Source: Ascidiaceihabitans sp. (GTDB lineage Bacteria > Pseudomonadota > Alphaproteobacteria > Rhodobacterales > Rhodobacteraceae). Taken from it: 50,376 bases of DNA. The stretch covers positions 1 through 50,376 of the forward strand of contig JAQXDI010000086.1 of assembly GCA_029251465.1 (NCBI GenBank). The letters are read 5' to 3'. The translations under genes and the position numbers were made by a program. The notes under the pieces are model-generated. The model saw only the letters and a list, made by a program, of their open reading frames with translations, was not told the origin of the DNA and ran no database searches. This document shows positions 8,101-16,651 of the stretch, piece after piece; the first letter of the stretch is position 1, and each line of letters begins with the position of its first letter.

Positions 8101-8184
8101 TATAGGGTGACACACGACAGCACGCCACTGCCTATTGGGGGACATTATGATCTCAATAGGGGACAGATAGAACGTCCCCCTATA
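8101..8184. repeat. Iteron-like repeats, consensus TATAGGGGGACA
   Basis: Four related 11-12-mers: TATAGGGTGACA (8101-8112), TATTGGGGGACA (8133-8144), AATAGGGGACA (8155-8165) and the inverted TATAGGGGGACG (8173-8184, reading on the minus strand). Start-to-start spacings of 32 and 22 bp are close to whole helical turns. They lie about 210 bp before the initiator start. They are likely initiator-binding sites. They share the GGGGACA half of the parS-like palindrome. Confidence 0.55.
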
Positions 8185-8395
8185 CCATTAATACCTATAT
8201 TTCTTTTAGATTTGGGTTTTAGAGCTCTCTCAATAAAAGTGATCTCTTGACAGAATCGGGCAAACGGACGCAAATCAGAGCCAAGAGATGAAAAGCGGCT
8301 AGAAACGCTCAATTGACATGATAAGTCACATCCAGAGGCATCCTAGGTCATTGATAGTTATGGCCAGCGGAAAACATCACGAAACGAGGGCAGCT

Positions 8396-9082
8396 ATGCT
8401 ATCCACGAAACCTGTTGGTCGTGGGGCACAGGCGCAGAAATACGATTTGTTAACAGCGCTTGGCACATTCGCCTTAGCGCAAGGTAAACATGAACAGCGC
8501 CGCGTTCTACGACTTATGACTTTGATCACTGCGCGCTACAATTGGGCGCGTGATGAATTATCTGTAGGCCAACGCGAAATTGCGCGAATGTGGTCAGTCG
8601 ACGAACGAACGGTAAAGCGCGAGATGGCGCATTTGCGGGCGAAAGGTTGGCTTGTTGTCCGCCGTCAAGGCGCGCGGGGCCGTGTGACGCAATACAGCAT
8701 GGATTTGGCCAAGATGCTTGCGGATACGTCAGCGCATTGGGGGGCTGTTGGTCCCGACTTTGAATTGCGGATGTCCGAGAAAGACGCGCCAGCGGAAACC
8801 ACCGTTGTGCCGTTGCCGGTGCGCGGCACGGTGACTGCGCCGGACCTGAGCAGTGGCACGGAATGGGCGTTGGCCCAAGGGGTGCTGCATGCGCAACACG
8901 CAGGTCTTTATGCGTCGTGGATCAGTGCTTTGATCCGTGAAGACAGGGCAGGGGGGCGGATCACATTGCGCGCGCCGTCACGGTTTCATGCAGCCTACGT
9001 GCAAAGCCACCTTGAGGCGCGTCTGCTGCGCACCTGTCAAGAAATCGACGCGACCGTCAGCGAACTTAGAATCTCTTTTTGA
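8396..9082 (+). CDS. DnaA-like plasmid replication initiator
   Basis: A 228-residue initiator. The frame is open from 8318, but the ATG at 8396 has a strong ribosome site (GAGGG, 5 bases upstream) and is preferred. The N-terminal half has a winged helix-turn-helix (ELSVGQREIARMWSVDERTVKREMAHLRAKGWLVVRRQ). The C-terminal 70 residues match domain I of chromosomal DnaA: a Trp, then YASWISALI, ITLRAPSRFHAAYVQSHLEARLL and SELRISF, line up with the E. coli FSMWIRPLQ, LALYAPNRFVLDWVRDKYL and QLRFEV. So the DnaA-type module is at the C-terminus here and no AAA+ domain is present. This fits the DnaA-like class, one of four replicase types described for Rhodobacterales plasmids alongside RepA, RepB and RepABC. 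It should bind the nearby repeats and may recruit helicase through the domain-I fold. Confidence 0.85.
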   Translation: MLSTKPVGRGAQAQKYDLLTALGTFALAQGKHEQRRVLRLMTLITARYNWARDELSVGQREIARMWSVDERTVKREMAHLRAKGWLVVRRQGARGRVTQYSMDLAKMLADTSAHWGAVGPDFELRMSEKDAPAETTVVPLPVRGTVTAPDLSSGTEWALAQGVLHAQHAGLYASWISALIREDRAGGRITLRAPSRFHAAYVQSHLEARLLRTCQEIDATVSELRISF

Positions 9083-9089
9083 AACGCAA

Positions 9090-9120
9090 AAGCCAGCGAG
9101 GGTACTAATCCCGCTGGCTT
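9090..9120. terminator. Shared hairpin between convergent initiator and cytochrome c genes
   Basis: AAGCCAGC plus GGG (9090-9102, with a 2-base bulge) pairs with CCCGCTGGCTT (9110-9120) around TACTAAT. On the minus strand the stem is followed by TTGCGTTTC, which suits termination of the cytochrome gene; it probably ends both transcripts. Confidence 0.65.
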
Positions 9121-9144
9121 CAAAATTAGGTTCGACTGTTAAGA

Positions 9145-9606
9145 TTAACCGTCTGTGCTGGTTGCGGCGTCGTCTTCAGCGGGTGCCGGGCCAACGCTTG
9201 CCAGATAGGCTGCAACGTCTTCGCCACCCTTTTTCAGGCGGAAAGACATTTTGGATTTGGCTTTTTTGCTGTCCAAGAATGTTTGCAGGAATTTCTTAGG
9301 ATCGACCACATATTCGGCGATCAACGCTTCGTCCCAAACCAAGCCAGCTTCGCCCGCGGCGATGATGTCCTTGCCGTATTTGAACCCTTCGGTAGAACCC
9401 GCTGTGCGCCCGATGACCGCATACAAGTTCGGGCCTGATTTGCCGCCTTTCGCAATCACTTCGTCCGTGTCGGAAACGATCATGTGACAGGATTTGCATT
9501 TGCCAAAGATTTTTTCACCCGCTTCGGCATCCCCGGTCGAATGACTATCTGCAAAAGCAGGGGCTGCGAAAGTAAGTGCGGTAAGAGTTAAAATAGTGCG
9601 GATCAT
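9145..9606 (-). CDS. Periplasmic class I cytochrome c (c2/c550-like)
   Basis: A 153-residue protein. It has a signal peptide (MIRTILTLTALTFAAPAFA), one haem-binding CKSCH, the c2/c550 pattern KSGPNLYAVIGRTAGSTEGFKYG and a methionine ligand in KSKMSFRLKKGGEDVAAYLASV. It would carry electrons in the periplasm, for example from the cytochrome bc1 complex to an oxidase. The acidic tail AEDDAATSTDG is unusual but harmless-looking. The start is well supported by AGGGAGA upstream. It faces the initiator gene and is divergent from glpD with 175 bp between. In this window it could serve PuuD or other periplasmic oxidations, but no direct link is seen. Confidence 0.9.
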   Translation of the reverse strand: MIRTILTLTALTFAAPAFADSHSTGDAEAGEKIFGKCKSCHMIVSDTDEVIAKGGKSGPNLYAVIGRTAGSTEGFKYGKDIIAAGEAGLVWDEALIAEYVVDPKKFLQTFLDSKKAKSKMSFRLKKGGEDVAAYLASVGPAPAEDDAATSTDG

Positions 9607-9781
9607 TGACCGTCTCCCTAAATGTACAAATCATAAAGTATTCCGATTAAAAAGAAATCAACACTCAATTTCTAGCGAGCACAACTTTCGAGGCAAAGTT
9701 GGATGACATTTGGTGTATTTTTGCTGATCCCCTTGCACCCGCCGCGGTGCCCTGATTGACTAAGCCGGTAGCAATTAAAGC

Positions 9782-11326
9782 ATGGGTAGTATGACTGAAA
9801 CGCCGTTGGATCTGTTTATCATTGGCGGCGGCATCAACGGGTGTGGGATCGCGCGGGATGCCGCTGGTCGTGGCTTGTCCGTGGCTTTGGCAGAGCAGGG
9901 CGATCTGGGCGGTGCGACGTCTTCGGCGTCAACTAAACTGTTTCACGGCGGTTTGCGCTATCTGGAGTTTTTTGAATTCGGGCTGGTAAAATCTGCGCTG
10001 ACCGAACGCGAAGTGTTGTTGAACGCCATGCCGCATATTTCCTGGCCCATGCGATTTGTGTTGCCTTACAGCGCGGACATGCGGTTCGAAAGTGACACGC
10101 CAACCTCGCGTCTGTTGTCTTGGGTGATGCCTTGGATGAAAGGACGCCGCCCTGCGTGGCTGATCCGTTTGGGGCTGTTCTTGTACGACCATTTGGGCGG
10201 CCGCAAAATTCTACCCGCAACCACGACGTTGGATTTGCGCAGCGCCCCCGAAGGCAAACCGCTGCAAAAGCGCTTTGAAAACGCCTATGAATATTCCGAC
10301 TGCTGGGTCGAGGATTCCCGTCTTGTCATGCTGAATGCGCGTGACGCCGAACAGCGCGGCGCACAGATTTTGACCCGCTGTCGGGTGAAGTCCGCGCGCC
10401 GTGTTGGCCAGCTTTGGGAGATCGAGACCGAAGCCGGTTTGTTTCGCGCGCGAAACATTGTGAACGCAGGCGGGCCGTGGGTTGCGGACATTCTAAGCGG
10501 TGTCTTGCATCAAAACAGCCCCGCCGGCGTGCGCCTTGTGCGTGGCAGTCATATTGTGACCGAACGCTTGTACGATCACGACAAGTGCTATTTCTTCCAA
10601 GGCACTGACGGGCGGATCATTTTTGCCATTCCTTACGAACAGGACTTTACGTTAATCGGCACCACCGATGCGGATCACACTGACCCCCACCAAAGCCCTG
10701 AAATCACCGATCAGGAACGTGATTATCTGTGCCGATTCGCCTCTGAATATTTCGCCAAACCTGTGACGCCGCAGGATGTGGTGTGGACCTACTCGGGGGT
10801 GCGGCCGCTCTATGATGATGGCGCCGCATCTGCCACGGCCGCCACGCGGGACTACGTTTTGGATTTAGACACCAACGGGGCACCTTTGCTCAGCGTTTTT
10901 GGCGGCAAAGTCACCACCTATCGAAAACTGGCACAGCAGGCTTTGGCCAAGCTGGATTTGGGCGAAGACTGGACCGCTGGCGTGCCTTTGCCCGGCGGCG
11001 ATTTCCCTGTCGACGGGGTTGCGGATCTGAGCGCCGGATTGCAACGCGACTATCCGTTTTTGAGCGAAAAATGGGCGGCGCGTCTGGTGCGCGCCTTCGG
11101 AACCGAAGCGCGTGACATTCTGGGCGAGGCCAAAGCGGCGACCGATTTGGGCATCGATTTTGGCGCGACGCTAACCGGCGCTGAACTGCGGTGGATGATC
11201 GAACGTGAATACGTGCACACCGCCGAAGACGCGGTGTGGCGGCGCACAAAACTGGGCCTGCGCCTGAGCAAAGACCAGATCGCGACCATTGATAAATGGA
11301 TCAAAGACCAAGGGGCAACGCCATGA
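9782..11326 (+). CDS. glpD: Aerobic glycerol-3-phosphate dehydrogenase
   Basis: A 514-residue FAD enzyme that oxidises sn-glycerol 3-phosphate to dihydroxyacetone phosphate at the membrane and passes electrons to quinone. The FAD-binding fingerprint [23 protein letters not shown] is at residues 10-32, followed by [23 protein letters not shown]. The late motif [18 protein letters not shown] and the C-terminal extension [26 protein letters not shown] are typical of GlpD. The start could also be the ATG at 9791. Its stop overlaps the glpK start as ATGA, so the pair is one operon. No glpR, uptake facilitator or Glp ABC transporter is present on this replicon, so glycerol entry and regulation must lie elsewhere. 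Confidence 0.95.
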   Translation: MGSMTETPLDLFIIGGGINGCGIARDAAGRGLSVALAEQGDLGGATSSASTKLFHGGLRYLEFFEFGLVKSALTEREVLLNAMPHISWPMRFVLPYSADMRFESDTPTSRLLSWVMPWMKGRRPAWLIRLGLFLYDHLGGRKILPATTTLDLRSAPEGKPLQKRFENAYEYSDCWVEDSRLVMLNARDAEQRGAQILTRCRVKSARRVGQLWEIETEAGLFRARNIVNAGGPWVADILSGVLHQNSPAGVRLVRGSHIVTERLYDHDKCYFFQGTDGRIIFAIPYEQDFTLIGTTDADHTDPHQSPEITDQERDYLCRFASEYFAKPVTPQDVVWTYSGVRPLYDDGAASATAATRDYVLDLDTNGAPLLSVFGGKVTTYRKLAQQALAKLDLGEDWTAGVPLPGGDFPVDGVADLSAGLQRDYPFLSEKWAARLVRAFGTEARDILGEAKAATDLGIDFGATLTGAELRWMIEREYVHTAEDAVWRRTKLGLRLSKDQIATIDKWIKDQGATP

Positions 11327-12801
11327 ATTTCATTCTTGCAATCGACCAAGGCACGACCTCGTCCCGCGCGATTGTCTTTGATGAAAACATGCAGCCTGTG
11401 GCCAGTGCGCAGCAGGAATTTACCCAGTTTTTCCCACAATCCGGCTGGGTCGAACATGACCTCGAGGAAATCTGGCAGTCGGTTCTGACGACCTGCCGTG
11501 ACGCCTTGGCCAAAGCGGGGATCGCGGCGGCGGATCTGGCGGGCATCGGCATCACGAACCAGCGCGAAACAACCGCGATTTGGGATGCTGAAACGGGCGC
11601 GCCCTTGCACAACGCAATCGTGTGGCAAGACCGTCGCACCGCCCCGTTTTGCGAAGAGTTACGCACAGCTGGTCACGCCGATGAAATCAACGCGATCACA
11701 GGGCTGCTGGCTGATCCGTATTTCAGTGGCACCAAGGTGAAATGGTTGCTGGACCAACACGAGGGCGCCCGCGCGCAGGCCGCTGCGGGCAAGCTGCTGT
11801 TCGGGACCATCGACAGCTTTTTGATTTGGCGCCTGACGGGCAAGGCGGCCCACGTGACCGACGCGACCAATGCTGCGCGCACGATGCTGTATGACATTCG
11901 CAAAGGACAGTGGAGCACGCGGATGTGCGATCTGCTGGATGTGCCGATGCGGATGCTGCCAAAGGTCATGGATTGCGCCGCAGAATTTGGCATGGTTAAG
12001 GCGGAACATTTTGGCGCAGAGGTTCCGGTTTTGGGCGTCGCCGGTGATCAGCAAGCCGCCACAATCGGGCAGGCGTGTTTTGAACCCGGCATGTTAAAAT
12101 CGACCTACGGCACGGGCTGTTTTGCGTTGCTGAACACCGGCGATGACGCGATTGCGTCGCAGAATAAATTGCTGACCACGGTGGCCTATCAATTTGACGG
12201 CAAGGCGACCTACGCGCTTGAGGGGTCGATCTTTGTTGCTGGTGCTGTGGTGCAATGGTTGCGCGATGGGTTGGGTGTGATTGTGAACGCTGCCGACACG
12301 CAAACGCTGGCGGAACAGGGCAGGGGGGATGTGACCTTGGTCCCTGCGTTCACCGGACTTGGTGCGCCGTACTGGAATGCCGACTGTCGCGGCGCTGCCT
12401 ACGGATTGACGCGCGATACGAACCCTGCGGATTTGGCGCGCGCAGCATTGGAAAGCGTCGGGTTCCAGACTCGTGATTTGCTGGATGCGATGCGCGCCGA
12501 TTGGCCGAACGCGGGTGACGCGGTGTTGCGTGTGGACGGGGGGCTAAGTGCGAATGATTGGGCGATGCAATTTCTGGCCGACATGCTGGGCGCGCCGGTT
12601 GATCGTCCTGCTGGCGTCGAGACAACGGCGCTTGGGGCGGCGTGGCTTGCTGGCATGAAGGCCGGGATTTATCCCGATGCAGATGGGTTTGCGGCAAAAT
12701 GGGCGCGCGATCACCGGTTTGCACCGCAGATGGACGGCGCTGCCAAAGACGTGGCCTATGCGCGCTGGCAACGGGCCGTGGCCGCGACGCTGAGTGTCTA
12801 G
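11323..12801 (+). CDS. glpK: Glycerol kinase
   Basis: A 492-residue FGGY-family kinase that phosphorylates glycerol with ATP to make the GlpD substrate. The phosphate-binding start [18 protein letters not shown] is at residues 3-20, with [26 protein letters not shown] and [10 protein letters not shown], and the FGGY-type signature around [28 protein letters not shown]. The ATG at 11323 is chosen because AGGGG lies 8 bases upstream and it overlaps the glpD stop. The length is normal for the family. Its stop codon shares the tetranucleotide CTAG with the stop of the convergent FAH gene, leaving no intergenic space. Confidence 0.96.
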   Translation: MNFILAIDQGTTSSRAIVFDENMQPVASAQQEFTQFFPQSGWVEHDLEEIWQSVLTTCRDALAKAGIAAADLAGIGITNQRETTAIWDAETGAPLHNAIVWQDRRTAPFCEELRTAGHADEINAITGLLADPYFSGTKVKWLLDQHEGARAQAAAGKLLFGTIDSFLIWRLTGKAAHVTDATNAARTMLYDIRKGQWSTRMCDLLDVPMRMLPKVMDCAAEFGMVKAEHFGAEVPVLGVAGDQQAATIGQACFEPGMLKSTYGTGCFALLNTGDDAIASQNKLLTTVAYQFDGKATYALEGSIFVAGAVVQWLRDGLGVIVNAADTQTLAEQGRGDVTLVPAFTGLGAPYWNADCRGAAYGLTRDTNPADLARAALESVGFQTRDLLDAMRADWPNAGDAVLRVDGGLSANDWAMQFLADMLGAPVDRPAGVETTALGAAWLAGMKAGIYPDADGFAAKWARDHRFAPQMDGAAKDVAYARWQRAVAATLSV

Positions 12802-13484
12802 GTAATCGTCACTTCTAGTGTGCCGATCCCGTCGACACCGCCGGTCATCACGTCGCCTTTGCCAACCGCTGCGACCCCTGCGGGCGTGCCTGTCATGATG
12901 ATGTCGCCCGCGGCCAGCGCAACGGAGCGTGACAGATAGGCGACGTGTTCATTCACCGACCAGATCAGGTCTGCGATGTCTGCGTCCTGACGAATGTCCC
13001 CGTTTACAGCCAGCCAGATGCGGCCTTGGGTCAGGCTGGGCACGTCAGCCAACGGCATGATTGGCGCGATGGGGGCGGAGTTGTCGAAACCCTTGCTCAT
13101 GTCCCAAGGGCGACGCGTGTCTTTGGCGATTTGCTGCATGTCGCGGCGGGTCAGGTCGATGCCGACTGAAGCCCCCCAAATGTGGTTTGGCACGTCGTCT
13201 TCGGCGATATCGTGTCCGCCTTTGCCGATGGCGATGATCAGCTCGATTTCGTGATGCAGATCATTGGTTTGCACGGGGTAGGGGATCGCGCAGGGGGTGT
13301 CGATCGCAGCGTCGCTAGGCTTGGTGAAAAAGAACGGCGGTTCGCGGTCAGGATCATTGCCCATTTCGCGCGCGTGCGCCTCGTAATTGCGCCCCACACA
13401 AAACACCCGCCGTACCGGAAATCGGTCGGTTGAATTGACAACGGCCAGACTGGCTTGGGGTGGGGGCGTGAAAACGTAGGTCAT
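12798..13484 (-). CDS. Fumarylacetoacetate hydrolase-family protein
   Basis: A 228-residue FAH-fold protein of the short type that includes fumarylpyruvate and acylpyruvate hydrolases. [26 protein letters not shown], the metal-binding [14 protein letters not shown] and the closing [17 protein letters not shown] are all family marks. It cleaves C-C bonds of acylpyruvates in a Mg-dependent way or acts as an oxaloacetate decarboxylase; the sequence cannot separate these. The ATG at 13484 is preferred over upstream codons because GAGGA lies 5 bases before it. No aromatic ring-cleavage dioxygenase is adjacent, so it may be a general-purpose enzyme or work with a chromosomal pathway. It is divergent from cheR. 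Confidence 0.88.
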   Translation of the reverse strand: MTYVFTPPPQASLAVVNSTDRFPVRRVFCVGRNYEAHAREMGNDPDREPPFFFTKPSDAAIDTPCAIPYPVQTNDLHHEIELIIAIGKGGHDIAEDDVPNHIWGASVGIDLTRRDMQQIAKDTRRPWDMSKGFDNSAPIAPIMPLADVPSLTQGRIWLAVNGDIRQDADIADLIWSVNEHVAYLSRSVALAAGDIIMTGTPAGVAAVGKGDVMTGGVDGIGTLEVTIT

Positions 13485-13547
13485 GGGCATCCTCGTGGGC
13501 GTATTGTGTTGTCCTTTCCTAACAAGGGTCGCGTGCAAGAGCCAGTC

Positions 13548-13562
13548 GCAACCATTTCTTAA
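13548..13562. promoter_or_regulatory. Weak CtrA-like site upstream of cheR
   Basis: GCAACCATTTCTTAA matches 13 of 15 positions of TTAACCATTTCTTAA, a form of the CtrA consensus TTAA-N7-TTAA. CtrA controls motility genes in Rhodobacterales. The first half-site is degenerate, so support is weak. Confidence 0.25.
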
Positions 13563-13660
13563 ACCGGGCGCGGTAACAACAAACGGTCACGCGGCAAAGG
13601 AACTGAGCAAGCTTGTTAAATCGTGAAACACAAACACAACGTGGTGAGGTGCTGACCGAA

Positions 13661-14500
13661 ATGTCAGGCCGTGACGCTTGGACGTTTTCACAAGCGGACT
13701 TTGAAAGCGTTGCGCTGATCGCGAAAACCTATTTCGGATTGAACCTGTCGCGCTCAAAGATGGCATTGATCCAGTCGCGTTTGGGCCAGCGGATGAAGCA
13801 GTTGGGCATGTCCAGTTTTTCTGATTATCTCGTGCGGTTGCAAGGGCCGATGGCCCAGGATGAGCGTACGGAATTGCTGTCGGTTTTGACGACTAACGTC
13901 ACACATTTCTTTCGCGAACAGCACCACTTTGATGCATTGCAAAACACCATTCTGCTACCCTTGCTAAAGGCAGCAGCGGAAGGTCAGCGTGTTCGATTGT
14001 GGTCGGCAGGGTGTTCCACCGGTCCAGAAGCGTTTTCGCTGGCGATGACAATTCTGGATTTATGTCCTGCCGCAAATACGTGGGATCTAAAGATTTTGGC
14101 AACCGACATTGACCCGATTGTCATTAAAACGGCTAAGGTTGCGCAGTTTCCGCAGACCGAACTAGACGGTATCCCCCGCGAATTACAAACCAAATATGTG
14201 ACTGAAACTGGCCCTAGCGGCGTCGGTGAGATTAAAGGCAAAGTTCGATCCATGATCACTTTTGGTGTCTTGAATTTGATAGACCCACTGCCGTTTCACG
14301 GGCCGTTTGATGTGGTTTTGTGCAGGAATGTCGCGATCTATTTTGACCGTGTTACCCAAACGAAATTATGGCGCACATTCAGTGACGTTATGGCCCCCGG
14401 TTGCCATCTATTCATTGGACACTCCGAGCATTTGACCGGCGCTGCAAAATCAGAATTCAGTAAGACCGGCTTCACGATGTATCAACGGAAAGGGGTGTAA
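13661..14500 (+). CDS. cheR: Chemotaxis protein methyltransferase CheR
   Basis: A 279-residue CheR that methylates glutamates of chemoreceptors with S-adenosylmethionine. The N-terminal helical domain (FSQADFESVALIAKTYFGLNLSRSK) precedes the Rossmann-type methyltransferase domain. TELLSVLTTNVTHFFRE, the SAM loop VRLWSAGCSTGPEAFSLAMTI, ILATDIDP and VVLCRNVAIYFD are visible. The SAM loop departs from the usual GEEPYS form, reading GPEAFS. Starts at 13613 (TTG) and 13661 (ATG) are both possible; the ATG leaves a normal N-terminus. cheD follows 61 bp later. No cheA, cheW, cheY, cheB or receptor gene is on this replicon. Confidence 0.92.
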   Translation: MSGRDAWTFSQADFESVALIAKTYFGLNLSRSKMALIQSRLGQRMKQLGMSSFSDYLVRLQGPMAQDERTELLSVLTTNVTHFFREQHHFDALQNTILLPLLKAAAEGQRVRLWSAGCSTGPEAFSLAMTILDLCPAANTWDLKILATDIDPIVIKTAKVAQFPQTELDGIPRELQTKYVTETGPSGVGEIKGKVRSMITFGVLNLIDPLPFHGPFDVVLCRNVAIYFDRVTQTKLWRTFSDVMAPGCHLFIGHSEHLTGAAKSEFSKTGFTMYQRKGV

Positions 14501-14561
14501 GAATGAGATTAAACTACGTCCACCGCCCTTTTGAAATGACGTCATTGTCCAAGGTCATGAA

Positions 14562-15098
14562 ATGAATATGAGCCTTCCCATTCAAAAACGAATCCCTGTT
14601 ATCCAAGGGGATTGTTTGGTGACGGCTGATCCGAATGTTATGTACACGACGGTTTTGGGGTCGTGTATCGCGGTGTGCATGTTTGATGGTCATGCAAAAG
14701 TTGGCGGGATGAACCATTTTCTTTTGCCGGGCTCAACGGATTTGAATTCCAAAGACATGCGGTATGGCGTCAATTCAATGGAACTGTTGATCAACGGTGT
14801 TCTAAAGCTTGGAGCAGAGCGTTCAAATTTGCAGTGCAAAATCTTTGGCGGTGGCGAAATGCGCAAATCCTTCACCAATATTGGCGTGAGCAATCAGAAA
14901 TTCACAAAAGAATTCCTGAAGGCTGAGGGGTTTCCTTGTGTCGCGGAAAATCTGGGCGGAACGTTGGCACGCAAGCTGCAGTTTTCGCCGTGCGATGGCA
15001 AAGTGCGGCACATGCTTATCCCCGCAAGCGAGTCCCCGATTGAGCAAGTGGGTGCCAAAGGTCTGACCGGAAATGGCCCATCAATAGAGCTTTTCTAG
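14562..15098 (+). CDS. cheD: Chemoreceptor glutamine deamidase CheD
   Basis: A 178-residue CheD, which deamidates glutamines in chemoreceptors to methylatable glutamates. The catalytic triad spacing of the family is kept: Thr29, Cys35 (in VLGSCIAVCMFD) and His52 (in VGGMNHFLLP) have the same spacing as Thr21, Cys27 and His44 of the Thermotoga enzyme. The KIFGGGEM motif and the C-terminal region are typical. An AAGG lies 7 bases before the start. With cheR it forms a two-gene receptor-modification unit without any other chemotaxis gene. CheR and CheD act on the same glutamate sites, so the pair could change receptor tuning of the host; that is inference. Confidence 0.92.
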   Translation: MNMSLPIQKRIPVIQGDCLVTADPNVMYTTVLGSCIAVCMFDGHAKVGGMNHFLLPGSTDLNSKDMRYGVNSMELLINGVLKLGAERSNLQCKIFGGGEMRKSFTNIGVSNQKFTKEFLKAEGFPCVAENLGGTLARKLQFSPCDGKVRHMLIPASESPIEQVGAKGLTGNGPSIELF

Positions 15099-15158
15099 GT
15101 TTCAAAGCTGGTTGTTGAACGCGATTTCTAATCTGCGTTTGGTATGTATACTGCTGAT

Positions 15159-16565
15159 ATGAAATCCAATCGAACGCGCTGTCTCACCTTTCTATTGACT
15201 ATGTTCTGCCTCTTGCCGGCCGCGCAGGCACAAGCGCATGCGTCAGAACAGGGATTTGTTTTGCTGCTGCCAACAGGACTTTATATCGCGGGCGGCACAC
15301 TTGCGGTTGTTGCCTCGATCCTCTTGGTGACCGTTCTTAACAAACGTGCGCTGGCGATCATTTTTCGGCCAGTAGAGTTGGGGCAAGGATGGCGGTTTAA
15401 CGCGCTGGTGACCCTTTGCAATCTTTTTGCCACAGCAAGTTTTGTCGCTCTAATTGGTGTTGGTCTGTTTGGGCCAACTGATCCGCAGAGCAACCTGTTG
15501 CCATTGGTGATTTGGACGGTGCTGTGGGTGGGTGTGTTTGTGACGCAAGGCATCTTCTTTGATGTTTGGCGTTGGATTAATCCGTGGTCTGGGCTGCACC
15601 GGTTGGCGAAGGGGGCGTCCGAACCCATCTACAAATTGCCGGCAAAATTGGGCGCATGGCCGGCCGTGGCGTTGTTCATGATGTTTCAGGTCTTTGCGAT
15701 CGCTGACATTGCCCCAAGCGATCCTAGGCGTCTTGCGAATGTTGCGGCGGGGTATTGGATTTTTACGTTCCTTGGCATGGTGATTTTTGGTCGTAAATCG
15801 TGGCTGGCGCAGGTCGAATTTCTGAGCGTTCTATTTGACTTGATCGGGCGGCTTCGTCCTGCGAATTTCGCCCGTATCCTTAGGCTGGGCACACCGGGAT
15901 GGAACGCGATCGAGCGCGGTCCGCTTAGCATAAGTCTCGCTGTTTTTTGCCTTCTGGTTCTCGGCACCGGCAGCTTTGATGGCTTGCATGAAACCTTCTG
16001 GTGGTTGGCAAAAATCGGCATCAATCCATTGGAATTTCCCGGCCGTTCAGCCGTGATTTGGACATCGTCTTTTGGCATGTTGGCGGCAAGTCTGGCGTTG
16101 ATCAGCATCTTTGCGTTTGCGGTTTGGACTGGCATAAAATGCGTCGGGAAATCACCGAATTCTACCTTTGCCAACGCCTTTACTGCGTTCGCGATAGCCA
16201 TACTGCCGATTGCGCTTGGCTATCACTTTGCACATTTCTTGGTCAGTTTTCTGGTGCAAATTCAATACGCAGCGCTGGCGTTTTCAGATCCTTTTCATCA
16301 AGGGTGGAACCTGTTTGGGTTGGGGCAAATCCAAATCACAACAGGGTTCTTGAAATCGCCCGCCAGCGTCAAGACGATTTGGCTAACGCAAGCTGGGGCC
16401 GTTGTTTTTTCGCATATTCTGTCTGTTTTGATGGCGCACCATGTGGCGGGGACGCTCGTTGCAAATCGCAAAGACATTGTCCTTTTGCAGATCGGCATTA
16501 GCGTGTTGATGGTCGCCTACACCGTCTTTGGTCTGTGGCTTTTGGCAACCGCGCGCGGTATGTGA
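15159..16565 (+). CDS. Polytopic membrane protein of unknown function
   Basis: About 468 residues. It has a signal-peptide-like start (MKSNRTRCLTFLLTMFCLLPAAQAQAHA) and then roughly ten hydrophobic spans distributed through the whole length. The ATG at 15144 is an alternative start; neither has a clear ribosome site. Conspicuous conserved-looking stretches are FFDVWRWINPWSGLHRL, near the first third, and YHFAHFLVSFLVQIQYAALAFSDPFHQGWNLFG in the last third, which has His residues in a membrane span. It is not a recognisable transporter, MFS protein or oxidase subunit. The His-rich spans might bind a metal or haem, but this is a guess. It sits between cheD and the Liv-type importer, 60 bp after cheD, and its transcription unit is unclear. 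Confidence 0.75.
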   Translation: MKSNRTRCLTFLLTMFCLLPAAQAQAHASEQGFVLLLPTGLYIAGGTLAVVASILLVTVLNKRALAIIFRPVELGQGWRFNALVTLCNLFATASFVALIGVGLFGPTDPQSNLLPLVIWTVLWVGVFVTQGIFFDVWRWINPWSGLHRLAKGASEPIYKLPAKLGAWPAVALFMMFQVFAIADIAPSDPRRLANVAAGYWIFTFLGMVIFGRKSWLAQVEFLSVLFDLIGRLRPANFARILRLGTPGWNAIERGPLSISLAVFCLLVLGTGSFDGLHETFWWLAKIGINPLEFPGRSAVIWTSSFGMLAASLALISIFAFAVWTGIKCVGKSPNSTFANAFTAFAIAILPIALGYHFAHFLVSFLVQIQYAALAFSDPFHQGWNLFGLGQIQITTGFLKSPASVKTIWLTQAGAVVFSHILSVLMAHHVAGTLVANRKDIVLLQIGISVLMVAYTVFGLWLLATARGM

Positions 16566-16590
16566 AAGCTAAGAAAGTTCTAGACATTTC

Positions 16591-16608
16591 GTTTGTATAC
16601 ACACAAAC
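16591..16608. promoter_or_regulatory. Inverted repeat upstream of the Liv-type operon (GntR-like operator)
   Basis: GTTTGTATACACACAAAC has 6-bp arms GTTTGT and ACAAAC around a GTATAC-containing centre, resembling operators of FadR-type GntR regulators. It lies 43 bp before the chosen start of the binding-protein gene. No GntR gene is on this replicon. Confidence 0.35.
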
Positions 16609-16651
16609 TTGGGTCATGAATGCTGTAAAAATAATGCATGGGAGCAAAATT

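Larger units (their letters stand above)
7888..8395. other. oriV: Probable replication origin between parA and the initiator gene
   Basis: This 508-bp non-coding stretch separates the divergent parA and initiator genes. From left to right it holds parS-like copy 4, the parA leader, a mixed-sequence part, an iteron-like array at 8101-8184, and then an AT-rich segment (about 8181-8240, with TATATTTCTTTTAGATTT) that could be the unwinding element. A TTGACA at 8247-8252 may be the -35 of an initiator promoter, but no good -10 follows. Initiator adjacency plus repeats plus an AT-rich element is the usual layout of an iteron origin. I could not identify a convincing DnaA box. Confidence 0.6.

Noticed and set aside
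9607..9781. Possible riboswitch or clear promoter in the cytochrome c/glpD gap
   Set aside because: No conserved aptamer elements or well-spaced -35/-10 pair could be made out. A short GCACC/GGTGC hairpin near 9740 is too weak to call.
14535..14546. Perfect 12-bp palindrome AATGACGTCATT before cheD
   Set aside because: About a dozen 12-bp palindromes are expected by chance in 50 kb, and no matching second copy was found.
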